Positions 12,801-27,800 of a DNA stretch of 64,000 nt are shown here, piece after piece (the first letter of the stretch is position 1; each line of letters begins with the position of its first letter). A program made the translations under genes and the position numbers. The DNA is from Atopsyche davidsoni (taxonomy: Eukaryota > Arthropoda > Insecta > Trichoptera > Hydrobiosidae), in NCBI GenBank assembly GCA_022113835.1, contig JAILWY010000008.1, forward strand, positions 2,410,001 to 2,474,000, read 5' to 3'. The notes beneath the pieces were generated by a model. The model ran no database searches and was not told where the DNA came from. It saw only the letters and a list, made by a program, of their open reading frames with translations.

Positions 12801-15800
12801 TGCTAAAATTTTATCAACCTTCAACCGCATTCCTATAGCAAATACCCACAAAGCCTCGAATACCCACCGAGAGCTGAAGCTCTAAGCTGTAAGGGTAGGT
12901 ATTCCGGAACAACAGCCTTCGCGTTTGCAGTTATTCGCCCTAACAATGGAAGGGCGGCCTTGCGAACCTCACAGCTAGCTGCCCCCAAACGAGGGTCCAA
13001 CAATTTGTATTTTGAACAACTCATTAGGTCAGGTTAGGATGGCGCAGTGAAGGGGGATGGAAATGTACTGACCACCAAAAATTCCCCGGATAATATTCAT
13101 TGGCATACAATTCATAGAAAACAATACGAGTCTATTTTCAGACCTATATAAATTTTTTTTTTTTTTTTTTGTTGAGGGACAAGGCATTTGAGGCAAGTCT
13201 GTTGGTCGAAACTATAATAAACTCAAAGTGAAGAAAGAATACAAAGTTATCTTTATCATTATAAAAAAAAGTATTATTTGATAATGATTAAGTGCATTTT
13301 TTTAAATATTGAAAATTGATTAATGAAACTCACATCCCCAAGCTTACATGGCCGGTGCATTACCAATTATACCGACGAATCACTAGTACTAAGCAAAAGT
13401 TTAACAATCATATTCTATAAATAAAACAACGTACGTATTATGCCAATTTAATATGCCATGTAAGCTTGGGGATGTGGGTTCAAATCCCACACATTTCTAT
13501 AATCAATTTTTAATATTTGAAAAAATGTACTAAATCATTACCAATCAATCAAACCTATATAGTCTACACAAAAATCAATAATATATAATATTATTTAATA
13601 CAATTTAAACTTTATTCTAATACTGATTTCTGTTGTTTTTAATACACTATGCATTTATAAATATATTATTTATACAGTTGTGTTACACGTCTAGAATCCC
13701 TGTGTTTATTATTCATTATATAGGTATGCAATACTGATTCTTTGATATTGATATGGTATTCAATTAAAAAATTATTTTTAGCGAAACTCTTGATCAAAAA
13801 TTATTTTATTCGATCCCCATCTTAAATAGGTTTATATCTACATTTCAAGTGTCGGTAAATTGTTTATTATACATACATAAATATCTGTGAACTGTGGCCT
13901 GTAAATTCGGGCTGTAGTCCTTGCGACCAAAGCTAAGCAAATGCGCATAGCAACGCAAAACTACTCAGCGGTGAAGAAAATTGTTGCTTGCGTTGCCGCG
14001 CAGGAAAAACTCTCCTTGCGGGGAAATTAATGTTTGCCTGAGCGAGGGGAAGAGCCTTCTTCCCTGCTCAGATGCGGACTCAAAGATCCTTCCAGAGCAC
14101 TCGTCGGGCTGCTTTGAGGAGACGTTTGTATTATAAACAGGAGAGCACATAAGATTGGATCGTTGACTTGGGGGTATTAAGCTATTTATATTTAAATATT
14201 GTCTGGGTTTGGTATTTGAACCTTGCTGATTAGCTTAAGTACAAATTGGGATCCGCATTTTCATTTGTACAAGTTCTTGAAAAATCTTGTATTAATATCT
14301 ACATGTATATTTTTAAATTCAATATCGCCTTTAAGTTAGTGTATTTTCACTTTTGATTTATATTTAAACATAACTGTTTAGTTCGTGTGTTTAAAAACTA
14401 CTGCTCAATGTTATTTAATAGGAAAAAAAACAGCAAAAATAAAACAGGACGAAACGGTGTTTGTCTGAAAAATAACTGAAAACTGATTAAGAAGGAGGTT
14501 CTATATGAAAAATCATTAATCAAGCAAACTGATTCTTAAAATTTAGTTTTTTTGGTATATAGCTATGTTTAACAAATATGGTGTGTTTTATTTTGTATTT
14601 CTATTTTGTGAATTGAACGTCAATCAAGTGCGTTTAAATTACCTATATAAGTTTATATTACTTACTAATATGATTAGGCACATTTTTTAACACATTGAAA
14701 ATGTTTTTAAAGAAACTCTCAAATATCTGCGTGACTTGTGTAGGATTCAAACCTATATGGCTGGTGCACTGACCCTTGTGCTAACGAGCCCCTGCAATCA
14801 ATCGAGAATTTTATTTTGTGTTATGTTTCTTTTGAGATTTCGGTAACATCGGGACATCTTCAGGAATTTAAGTTATACGTAATTTTCTGCTGCTCACCTG
14901 TCTTTGAGTTACACCAATTTGGCAGCCGTTCGAGTTCAATGGTTGAATTTTTTTAAGCAAAATGCAAGAGGATATATTTTAGGTGTGTTTTTTTATCAGG
15001 GTATATCAAAAGATAGCTTTGCTCTACCCAGGGGCGTCTCGCGGCACTCTGCGGGGTCAGAACTCGGGGCCTAAATGCATGGAATAATGCCAACAGTCAA
15101 CAGCTTTGATGTCAGAAGCGTGTTCTTCGTACGTGTGTGAGAATTAAGTGCTACTCGCAGGGCTGACGAAGCAACTAGGCCATGACGCAACTGTGACGTC
15201 AATGGAGTAGTTCTAAAACCCAATATCAAAGTCAAGTTTTTTTTACGACTATTTGACTTGAAAAATTATGAAAATTGATAGAAAAGTTGTAAAAGGGTAT
15301 GAATTTGAAGTTTATGAAGTAGTTAACTACTTTTTCTTGAAGAACAAAGACGTTCTCAAAGGGCTGAAGATACGGCAGGGCTGTGGCGCTAAGAAGTCGT
15401 TAAAAAAATAACTGTTTTTTTTTTTGACGTGATTGCTGGGTTTTTGGGAAAATTTAATATCAGTAAAATTGTTTAAAACAAATAACCAGTTAATTAACCA
15501 AAACCTTATTTTTGAATAAATGTATAACTACTGGAAATACGCATATAAATAGAACAACTGGACTGTGGAGTGAAGTTAATATTATTTTAATTCTCACATA
15601 GTTACACAATTGATAATATTAAAATGTTAATTTATGACATTAGTTTGATAATGCCTTTTTTATTCATACGTTAGTTCATGTCAAGTGTTAAATCAAAAAA
15701 ACAACTTTATTTTCATTTATATGAATTGGATACTTTACCAGATATTTTAATGTATTATTTTCAAATTGTTCTGATACATAAATATTGTATTACCACTTGC

Positions 15801-18800
15801 TCAAAATCTGTACTAACGGCGGGTATTGATTTTAATTACGCTGAAAAATCCAACCTCAGTTAATTATGATTTCGTTAATGCTGTAAAAGTCGTCGGCCGT
15901 AATTATCAGGGTGGGGTCTCACAATATGGCCCGAAATTCGGCCCCTCTCGCGTTCCCAAATTATGCCCCGCCACTGCCTAAAACGGTCGTAAAAGATCGC
16001 GATTAGTTCCTACAAAAGCTCTGAATTTAATATGAATCCGCTGCTTTGTTCGAATATGAAATATAGTCCATTAAATTATATAAAATTCTCTCCACCACCA
16101 CCCCCATATCGAAGTTTGTAATGATTTACGATTTTGCAGTAGGTGAGAAAGTATAGCATAACTAGAGCTTTTACTTGGAACTTATAATGAAGTACACTTA
16201 AGCCGGATCGCACTCGTACTGAAATTTACAAATATTTATTTGATTTACGATAAATGCAGTTTTCAATTATGTAATAGTTTAAAGAAGCTGAAAATGTGTG
16301 GCTTTACAAGAATTTTTACTCAGAACCTATAACAGAGTACACTCCTAGTATATTGCAATAACACATACACAAATATTATTTAATATAAACGACGAAGCTA
16401 TGGGTTACTTCACCGTGTTGCAACGTGTGTAGGTCACTTTAAATATTTCATCCCCGACATGTTGGCTTGTTTGAATACCGACAGTATCACTAGAAGCTTT
16501 TCTAAAAACAAATAAATCAGACTCAATTCCTAAAATAAGCACCAACTCAGGAAACAGAACATAAATAGAAAACAATGCCAGACAAAACGAATACAATATT
16601 TTTGTTTTATTCTACACGATAAATCCATCTAAGGTCTTATTTTTTCAGCCAGGATATCTTTATTTTTTTAATTATATTATTTGCGTAAGGATTTTTGAGA
16701 GTATTTTGTCCACTATATACAGTTGTTTGAACTCGACTGGGAAATCCGCTACCAAAAAAAGAAAACAATGCTTTTCATCAAATCGAAATTACTTTTGTAC
16801 CAAATTATTGTATTTTATTATATTTGCTAGATATTTTGATATTATTTCATAAACCTTGGAGAAAATATCTGCGTCTTAGCAACATCAAATAATGTTCAGT
16901 CATGTTGCTTTATTATCTTCAAAAAGCATTCGCAAAGTAAAAGACAATAACAAAAATAAATATTTGCAACTTTTTGTGATAGTCGTTACAATTTATATAA
17001 TACTCTCTGCTATCTTTATTTTTTTAAGTTTCAGATTAAATTTTGTGGACACACTTTACAAATTTTCTGAATCCTAAATAATAAAACAATTATTTCAAAA
17101 GCAAAAAAAAAAACCTTCAATACCAAAATTGATTGGAAAAAAAAATATATGCGAATTTTAAGCATTTATATTTCATATGAAATAAAGTAGATATATTTCA
17201 ATTGAATTGAATTAAACTCTCACGATTTAATACAGTTTTTTACTATTTTATAAACAACTATAAAGTGTTTTTTTTTTAATAATTACTTTGAAAGCAAAAT
17301 TTTAGTTTCACATGAAGTAATTTTTGATAGCGTTATTATTTCTATAGCGGATATAAGTATAAAAAATTGATTTATAGCAAATGTAAAAAAATATTTTAAT
17401 TTTTTTATGCACAAAAATATAAACCAGCAAATAAAATATACAAAAAAACTTTTATGAACAGAAAAGAAGAGGTTTAGAGTATAAATAATTGAGCCCCATA
17501 CTAATATAGGCTGAGGGTTCTTTGCGTCACTCTTATGCTATTAAAAGTTGTTTTCTACGAAATATCCAAGGGGTGCCTATTTTGCACGGGTCTTATCTTT
17601 TCCTCGAAGTTTTTGACAATACGAACTCATTAATTCGAAATTCCTTCAGATTTTGCGGAAATGACAAATTACAACCGGCCTTTATTTCGGCCGATATTAC
17701 GAGCGACAGCAAATTATTAATTATGGGGCTTGAGTCGGTGAGTTCAACGAATACTGTGAATTTCACGGATTTGGTTTTTGTGCGATAGATGCAATAGATC
17801 AACTAGGTTGTTTATTAATTAATTTACAAAACATCACTGAAAAAAATTTATGTATTAAATTAAGATGTGTATTGTATTCGTTTGATGGAAGTTGATTGAA
17901 GTTATTTAATAGAAACGGTTGATTTAAGGGTGTTTATCTTTGTGCCGAATTCTTAGAAGGCGAAAGCGTTTGCTCTATGCAAACATCCAGTATTTGCATA
18001 CGGTATGGGCCGTGACCCTTTCTTGTAACAATCTATAAACAAGTCACGAATTTCCCAAAGAAAAATGAAGCGCATGTAGTCCAGCGTGAGGTCCAAAGAA
18101 AAGAGTGGGTTCCAGAGGATAAAAGTCAAACGAAAGTATGTGATGTAGTGGAAGAAATAGCTTTGTTGAAGTGAGCCTGGACAGAAAATACTCCAACGGT
18201 CAGAAATGACCGATAATAATTTATTGATGTCCTTGTTTTATTATTTTAGCTGATTTTTGCTAGGCTGGCATCATCAAACACTGTGAGAGAAATAAACAAT
18301 GATTGTCAGATGCCTGACTGAAAGAGGATTTTCTACAATTACTTGCAAAAATATTAAATGGGAAAATATATTTTCTTTCTCGTATTGTATTTTAAAACAA
18401 AACTAGAATTTAATGATAAAAATGTTTTCATGTTTCACATATTCTCTCAGTGATAAATAATTATCAAATATTTTACCTGCTTTTTTTTTTGGAGAAAATT
18501 GGAAGTAGTATAGATCTTGTCAGTAATATTCGTCTGACAAAACTTTACTAAAATATGTATGATCTCATATATTCCAATATTTTTTTTAACAAAACCAATT
18601 TTTGAACATTATTACAATGCAAAACACGCATGAAATATTCAAACACAGAAAACATAAGTATTCTTTCGTTTCCGAAACAATCCGAATCTAAGCGAGAGTT
18701 TTCATAATATTTAAATAATAAAAAGGAAAATCAGAGGAAAAAAAAAACTGGATCGTCATTAGGCGCTACAGATGGCGCCGAATTCGTTTTCAGCTTTTGG

Positions 18801-21800
18801 TGTTGCCAGATTCCGTCATGACCTTCTGGTGGGGTTTTTTTTTTATTTCTTCTGCCATTGTTTTCCCATTTCTCACTTTTATGCCTCGAAATGAAATAAA
18901 ACGAAAAGAGAAATAACGCACAGTCACGTTGGAAACGCGAACTTTAAGTGGTTAACGTACGCAACGATATATTTGTACGCATACAGGTAAGCATTAGCAA
19001 ACGAAGGAATGCTTCATAAAATTTTCTAGAAAAACAAATTATGCATATTAAAATTAAATATGTGTATTAAAAATTTAAAATGTTTAAAAAACCGACGGAA
19101 AATTTATTAAACCCGCGATAATACGAAGTAGATCACAATAAATCAAGGAAATTAATAATACAACTTAAGATACTATTATAAGTAGTTCCTACACTTCTTG
19201 GTTGTTGCGGTTTAATTCAATATTCTAAACTACTTGTATTCGTTTAATCAAATATAAAGATTTCAGTATTTTTTTTAAATCTAGTTTATAAATCGGAAGG
19301 CGTGCTTATAAAAATCTTATTAAACAAAACAATTCTGAAAAATTGATATTGCTCTAAAGCATTTAAAAAAATGTATGATTTAGTTTTAATATTTTTGAGT
19401 AAAATACTTGAGTTATTTTCCACATGTTCGTTTTTATTTATGACCGGTTTCGCCAACCTTTTACATTGTCATTATCAAACAGATAATGCCAACGTGAACT
19501 CAAAAATAGTAAAATGGAATTCCACCAAGTACTCTCTGTCAAAAATATTGAATTTCTATTTAGCATAAAACATGAATATTTAAATTCTTTTTTCTTTAAA
19601 ACAATATATTTTACTTTTTGGCTAAGTATTTTTATTTTTTCAGAAAGTCAAAAAAATGTGAAAAAAAGCATGGTTCTTAGTTGGCGTAAAAGGATTTCTA
19701 ATTTTCATTGAAAAAAACTGAAAATATAAAAAAATCAAACAAAGAACAAAATTGCAAATGAATTCCCAGTTATCTGAAATTCAGGCGGGCTGGCGGATTT
19801 GATTTGGAAGGTATTATCATTCAATTTTCTTCCCTCTGCTTTATCGGGGAAGTCGACCCGAGTCTTAATTGTAACATCCACAATCCTGCATCAAACACCT
19901 TCCTGAAGGGAGGCTCTCTAGGCAACGGGGGTGCGCTAAATGGAGACACAAGCCATTGAGAAAATCGCAAACCAATGGTTTCAAAAAAACACCGAGATAT
20001 GAAATTATAAAAAAATGAAATAATACACTGCTTTAATTTTTTTTAAATAATTAGATGTTACAATATATTTAAATGTATGTCTATTTTTAGATTGAACGTC
20101 AATCAGATGCGTATTTATTACCTATTGCAGGTTTATATTATTTACTAATATAATAAGGCACATTTCACAATTCTCGATTAATGGATGTGGTTCGTTAGTA
20201 CAAGGGTTAGTACACTGGCCATTTACTAGCCTGGAGATGTGGGCTCAAATCCCACACAAATCATGATGATATTTTTCTGAGAATTTCTTTAAATCATCTT
20301 CTATGTGTGAACTTATGTGCGTAATTATATTTAAATACGTCAATGATGTATCTAGCAATTATCACAACTTATATACCTTTCACGTGAAATAATATACGCT
20401 ACTAAATGTATAGTATATAATAAAATTATTGTTTTTTTTAGATATTGATATAGACTTTAATTTTTGGTCTTTATTTTGGGAACGTTGATAATTATTTAGA
20501 TGTGTCAATTTTTGAATATCTGAAAATGTACTTATGTATAAAAAATATATTTACTACGGAAAATTTATATATCTTTAAATAAAAAGACAAAGGCGTCTTG
20601 TATGAATAAAGGAGAAGCTGTTAGTGTATATTCCTGAGTAAATGTTGATTTTCCCTGGCGTCGTTTGATTTCTGAACAATTCCAGTCGCCCGTGATGTAT
20701 TTTCCAAGGTTTCCACCGGAATCTTGTTAAAACTTCCCCCGTTATAGGATTTTTCCTTCCCCTTTATCCCACTTTTATTCTTAAAGCTTCATTGGGTGCT
20801 TTTCGAGTAACAAGCAGACAATAAATTTAGAAGAGATGCGTCGCAACTGAAAGGCTCTCTCTTTCAGTCCTTTTTTCAGTTAAAATTTTCATGAGTCTGA
20901 AGTGAGCTAAGCTGGTTTTTAAAGCAAAAACTAAAAATACTCGAGACTTCATTCAGTTTGTTGCAAAAGAAAAAACCTTCTCACTGAAGGATTTCAGTTT
21001 GTTTATATTTTATAAACAGATTCTTTAAGAAAATGTATGGTCGGAACTATTCCGAACAAAGGTCTACTGCATTGTTAAATAATCACTTCTCTTCAAACAT
21101 TTTTTCTTCATTGAAAACATAAAATAGCAATTTTTTTCATACTTTATAAATGTATTCATAGCTCTCTCAAGAAAACCTTACAAAAAAAAATTCCCTAATG
21201 AAAATTTAAAATTGGTTACAAAATGTGTAGCAAACGAGAATTTTTAGGTATTATCTGATCAACACTTGTAATTGAGCAAATAAGACTACGATCAGTTTTA
21301 TTTTGACGACTCAAATATGCTGACAAATTAAATAAATACCCGATACAATTAAATGAATAAAAGAATTGGTATTGCACAATAATTAAACAGAACTCTTAAT
21401 ATGAAGAGTTGTATATGAAAAAATATCAATTATTCGAGTGTTTATAAAAGGTATATTACCACATATTGAAAAAAGGTTAAAATCAATAAAAAAATATTTT
21501 TTACAGATATTTAAAAAAAAACAACATCTCTACTTTTTTGTACAAAATCAGTTTTTTTTTCATATTCATAAGAAGTTTATCGCCCGAGTTGAAAGATAGA
21601 CGCAAAGCAATAATTCATCATCCTTAGCAGCGATTATACCCCGCGTTAGAGAGACCCTACAAAATATTTAGCTAAATAAAAGGCGAGTTTTGACAGTGGA
21701 CCGCAAAAAAACTAAATGACATTTTGATAAATTGTACATTCTGTAACAAAAGCGGAAGCCGACACATTTTCGGAGCCATTTTTTCAGTGAAATAAATCAA

Positions 21801-24800
21801 TTTGACTCGCGTCATTCCGGACCCCCGGCACCTGCTTCTCGGAGCCACGGATTACTGAATCTTTGAGACAGGTGACGTATTTTAATAAAAAAGGGATTCG
21901 TTTCAGATTAACTACAGATACAAAAAAGCCACCAGCCTCCAAGGGTCTCCCCTGCCTTTCTCGTCTGCTGAAATTCAGTGGATTTTATTGAAACAGAAAG
22001 TGGGAGGGCCTCCAAACGCAAAGGCTTCCACAAATTAAAAATGCCGCCACCCCCCCAGGAGACAGCTTTTTTCCATTTACCTCCACGTATTGAAATTAAT
22101 TTATGTATAATTGCAATAATTATACTGTATTATGAGCGATAAAAAGGCAATAAAATGCAAATATAAAAAGGTTGTTTCGTTTCTGCGAGGGAAGAGAGTC
22201 CTCCGGGAAGCTTAGTCGGGCATTTATCTTGATAATATTTAAATTCTTTTATATTATACTAATTGCTTTGAAGCTCTTGAGTTTTTAGCGAAGGTGTGTA
22301 GTACGAAATATACTTCCTCGAATAATTTTGAAAGCTATTTGTTTTAGAGCTAAGGGTTTCACAAGTTTACCTTTGAGAATAAATTAATTAATCTAATAGA
22401 ACACCTTAAACTCTTATTATCAACATAAAATAAACACGATTTAATTACTTGGTTTTGCTTACAGCAAGTTGTTTAAATGAATTTGTTGATACCAACATTG
22501 ATTTTGATAAGAAACGCCGATGTTTAATTATCTTAGATCAAAAGAAAAGTTATTAGATGCTTTAAATAAATATTATTATTTAAGTTAATTAAATTAATCA
22601 AATGTAAATTTTAAATAAAAATTATATGTTTTGTTCTCATAAATTTTTTTGTGTTTTTTCGTTATTTCAATGCATTATCTGAATGAAATGAATAATTATA
22701 TCAAGCATTCATAAAATTAAATAAAAAATACTTCCTTTTATAATACTTTCTCGTATTTATCATTTTTTCGTGAGAAGTCTTGTTTTTGGTGCAAATAACA
22801 AATAATCTTTATATATAAAAAAGTTGGAGTGATATTGATAGTTTATTCAAGTCTGATAGGTTTTTGAAACTTGTTTATTTACATACACACTACTAAAGAA
22901 ATGTCTATATTTGATATTATTAAAAAATAATTTATTTGTATCACTCTGGCCGAAGATGTCGACAAGGAATACTGTGGAACCATTTGCTTCAAAACAATAA
23001 AAAAAACAACTTAAGTATCACTATACTATAATATATAAAAAATGACTTACCGACTACGTTTAGCCTGAAGGCAAGAGACATCTTGGGCTCCGTGTTGACC
23101 TGGCATTCGTAAATACCTGCATCACGCTCCTGCGGAAACTTTATCTGCAGCGTCCAGTTCTCTGATCTGTCAGGTCTGATTACCTGGAAAAAATACAAAA
23201 ATATTTGTATACAAGACAATTTTCAGTTATTTCATTTCAAGTCACTTTACATCAGAACCCTAGAACTTAAACCATAGTTTCCCAAACTATTTAGTCCCGT
23301 CGACCGCTTGTGAGTTTTCCTGTTTTTCGTCGAGCTAATATTGAATTTTTACAATTACAAATTCATCAACTTTAAACATATTTTTGACATCTTATATAGA
23401 ACAACTCACTTTCATAAGGTAAACTGTACAGTAGGTTTATAAATGAAAAAGTTAAAATTCATCTAAAGTTAATTATACCTTTATTAATTAAAAAACACAC
23501 AAAATACAAATATAGTAACATTCAGAAAATCAATATTTTTGATAAAGAATACTTGGTGGGATCCATTTTAATATCTTAAATAGAATAAAATAGATTAAAT
23601 AAAAACATACAAAATACTTCTACGCTTCAGGGCTTCGATTTGTCACAAAGTACATAGATACAATCTGTGTTCGGTGCATTATGACATTTACGAAATGTCT
23701 AAATTTTGGTAATGACCTGCTTAAATGGGATCCACTCTCGTAGACCCCTATTTACAGTTCATAGACCCTCAATTGTATTTTTCGCTGTCATCGACCCCTG
23801 GGGGTCGATATTGACCACTTTGGGAACCTCTGCCATAAACGAACAGCGATTTATATGAATAAATTTATTCTGCGAGTATGACAGCTGTGATCATCTAGAC
23901 AAGGGTTTTCAAAACCAAACGTACTTGAATGCAGTAAATGATGTTAAGATGTGATCATGAGGGTTACATATCTTTGAATAAATGAACGTTCACATGCAAA
24001 AGACGATGTATGGCTTAAATCAAGACAGATCATATAATTTGAATTGGAATTTTGCTTAGTACACATCATATATATTTTTAAAAATATATATCTAGGTGTA
24101 ATCAGAAATATTTTTTATGGCGATTTATTTTATAATTCCCAATCAACCTTGAATTTGAGTAAATGCTCAATGAACTTAATTCTGGCTTACAGAATTGATA
24201 AGTAATCTCAGACACTCGGTAATCTAATTACATTTGAATCCATATTAATTTTAATCTGGCTGTCATAAATATAAGCCGAGTAAAATAAACACATGTTTTT
24301 TTGGTAAAACCCTCTGAATGAAATCACATGTTATTCAACCTTCTCACAGATTGCCTCCAAATAAACGAGGTTTCGCTGAAATTATTATTGTAACCGTATC
24401 GCTGAGTAAAACCTTGTTCTGGAAATATCACTTTTCTGCTCCCACAGCAAATACTCTGGTAGATTTAGATTGTAATTGAAACGGTCTTTGAGAACAAACA
24501 AAGGTTTTTTTTATGTTACTCTGGGAAAAACAGTCACCGCGTAATTCCCCGATTGAATATTGTTACAATAATAAATTTATTTAAACAATAAATTTAAAAT
24601 AAGATTAATTGACTTATCGATTGTTAGTGTAAATAATAACCTAAAAAATTACAATGTTACCAATTTATTTCTATAGAGTATTATCGCTGAAGTCAAATTA
24701 TACACATTGTTTGAAAGGATGTATTTTTTATGTAATCAAATGAACATTTTTGAAATCAAATTTTTACTACAGTGGTTTGTAAGTTATATAACAAATGTAT

Positions 24801-27800
24801 TTGTGTGTGCTTGTACAGCAGGTTATATAATTCCACGATAGTTACTGTACTGTGCATTTATGGTATTCTAAATTTTACAGTGAATTTTGCAACCAGGGGC
24901 GAAAAGTACGGAATTCTCTGACACGCTAGAAAGCTTTTCCTTGAAAATTTGCAGCGGGGCGTCAACTCGTATTTAGATTAGCTTTGTCTGATGTTCGTGC
25001 AGTGTAGTTACTACAGTGACTTGTGTAGTTTACTTTTACCGGGAAAACATTTTAATGTGACGTAATTCATATAAAACGAAAACTTTTATTTAAAAGCACA
25101 TCGAAAATGTTACACTATTTCTGTATACAGCGATTTCGCGAGTTTGGTTTAGAGCATTTTATTTTACTGCAAACTAAATATAATCTAAAGCAAAAAAACA
25201 CCAATTGCTCAAAGAAAATCTAAAGTTATATCAAAACCAATTTTGAATTAAATATAAATATGTACACACTTGTTTATATATTATTATTTACTTAATGCAA
25301 AAATATATTGCCATATGAATAAAAGAATACATCTTTGAGTAATGTGACTGTATACGTTTTCTATAAAATAACCTTTTTTTTATGCAAAATTGTAAAAATT
25401 ATGCACAATAAAGTTTATGTGATAATTTTTTAAATTATTTAAGCGGGTTTTGCAACTCAAAAGCTCATCTATGGCTTAATATTTAAAACCAGATAATTCG
25501 CATCTCATACAATATTAATACAGATGCACAATTGTTTTATTACATATAAACACATTTATAAAAAATAAAATTATCCAATGAAAGCGTCAGCGAGTGCTTA
25601 AGCATTTATACACGGTACCATGAGACTCATGGTTGTTTCCCATTAAATCTGATTTATTATTATGGCTTCCCTTTCTTGTATCCCAATTTAGACATCACAT
25701 ATTAACGGGTCCTTTTATAACTATCCGAGAGCCTTAGAAAATTTCCGAGTTCCCACAAGCTGATATACAGGATGGTTTTGGTTAAGTATTTTTTTTCATT
25801 TAAAAAAAAAAAAATCGTGAGAATAAACTATAAGTATTTTTAATCCAAATGCGTATTTCTGGTTAGATCCTTTGATGGACATATTTTAAAATTATGCTCA
25901 TAATCATCTTTATAATTATTTCAAAATCAAAATTAAATTAAAAATAATTTTTTTGGGTTACAAACTATTACAAAGTCCACAAAATCATACACAAACACTT
26001 ATTTTAAGTTTTTTTTTTTCTACTTTTATATACTTAAATATTTCGTAAAGATTCAGCAATATTTTAAACTGATCTATATTTAATATGAAATAAAAAAGTG
26101 TAAAAAATATTAATTTATCTTTATGTATGTCTGTTTTATAGTATAAAGTGCGTTTTAATTACCTTTACAGGCTAATTTTACTATCTTATATGATAAGGCA
26201 TATTTTTTCACAAATTGAAAATGATTCAAAGAAATAATATTAATTTTAGATTAATGTCAATCAGAATGCGTTTTTATTTACCCATGCAGGTATTAGTATG
26301 TTTATGTGATTAAGCACATTTCAAAGAAATAAATCAAATCCTACACAAGTCACGATGATATTTTTCTGAATTGAATAATTTTCAACGTGTGAAAAAATAT
26401 GCCTTATCTTTATGTTTAGTATTGTTAAGCAGAGTAGTATTTCACTATGTTGGCTTTTAAATATTAAAGTTTTAGAGTACTTATCATTTAACCGCCCTGT
26501 ATATTCTCAGGTGCTTTTGTCGTGTAAGTTGGAAGTCGTTAAATTAAATACGGGTCTTGTGAATCCCATACAAGCATTGTGTGGAAGTGAAACAAAAAGT
26601 CCAACTTTATATAGAAAAGAGAATTCTTTATCCATTAGACAAAGGGATGGGCTTCTCACCCCGCGGTAGGCTTTGTCTATGACACCCCCCGCGGGGGTGG
26701 TCAGGTGTTTTGAAGATTGCGAATACTTTTATAACTTGACTAATGATGATTTTCAGGCAAGTTTTTTGAATGACATGGATTCTAAATTTTGATAAATTAA
26801 TTATAATCACCCCGTGAATGTTACAAAAAGTTTTGACGCTGCAGCTTTTTGAGTTATCATCGCATGTTTTTTTTTTCGTATAACAGGTGAGGTAATTATG
26901 TAAATATTATATTCGATAGTAAAAAGTTTATTAATAAATTATATTCAACGATTAATTTTATACTTATAAAGTGACAGCTGACTTTTGAATTATATTTCGG
27001 TTGTTTCGGTTTGAATAAAATCGCGACCGCAGCAGAAACAAATTGATATTTAACATTTTGAAATTCGACGAATGAAACGCGGCGTTCACTTCCCGGAAAC
27101 GAAAGTCAACAGTCGATAATTGAAAATGAAACCGCCAGTGAGGCGCGTGACCGGAAGCAGTTGCAGTGGCGGCGGAAGCTCCGGGTTTCTAGGAAGTACG
27201 ACTCGATGGGAAATCCCCTGCCAGGCACGACTCGTCACGCGCCGGCACTGCGTCATCGCTAACTTATTACCACACTGTACTTATTTATATAAGCCTGGCG
27301 TTTAATGGACACATGCTGTATAAATTGAAAAACCAGAAAAAAAAAATTAATGTCGTTACTCACTAATTCTCTCATGCTATACGAAATTGGAGCTTTATTA
27401 TACAAAAATTGTTAAAATATATTCAAAGTATTGTCCATCGCAAACCATTACTTTTTATGGCAAATTATATGGATTCTATCCCAAAAGAACTGTTCGTCTT
27501 TTGAAGCCAAGAAAGAATCAAGACGATTTTTGATACCCTGTTCAGAAGTGAAGTGCATTCTGCATCGATTGAAACAAGTGGTAGTCGGAAGGGGCAAGGT
27601 CTGGGGTATAAGGCGGGTGAGGCAGAACTTCCCATTCACTGTTTTCCAGAATGTTTTAACTGATTTAGCAACATGTGGCCGAGCATTGTCATGATGGAAC
27701 ATTACAGACTCGTGCCTGGTCATATTTTCTGGCCGTTTTCTGCCAATGCTCGCATCAAACGCATCAATTGTTGTCTGTAGAACTCGCCCGTGATAGTTTG

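Larger units (their letters stand above)
4264..23050 (-). other. dpr intron C-D, about 18.8 kb
   Basis: AT-rich intron. It contains a Tc1/mariner end fragment (5206..5355), a tRNA-arm-like spot (5392..5456), a TTAA MITE (8806..9401), hairpin-repeat copies (11390..11511 and 19384..19560), an inverted SINE pair (13289..13535) and single SINE copies (14615..14805, 20084..20330). Short ORFs inside do not resemble proteins. Stretches 5840..8800, 9410..11380, 11520..13280, 14810..19380 and 20340..23050 hold nothing I can name beyond AT-rich DNA and some GC-elevated patches, for example around 7180..7350 and 21780..22215. Confidence 0.85.

Noticed and set aside
12833..13024. GC-higher patch with opposing ORFs near 12880..13010 as an exon
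   Set aside because: No acceptor/donor pair in frame and no dpr-like residues.
20190..20258. Functional tRNA gene
   Set aside because: The head has A- and B-box-like parts but no clean cloverleaf and continues into the SINE body seen at several loci.
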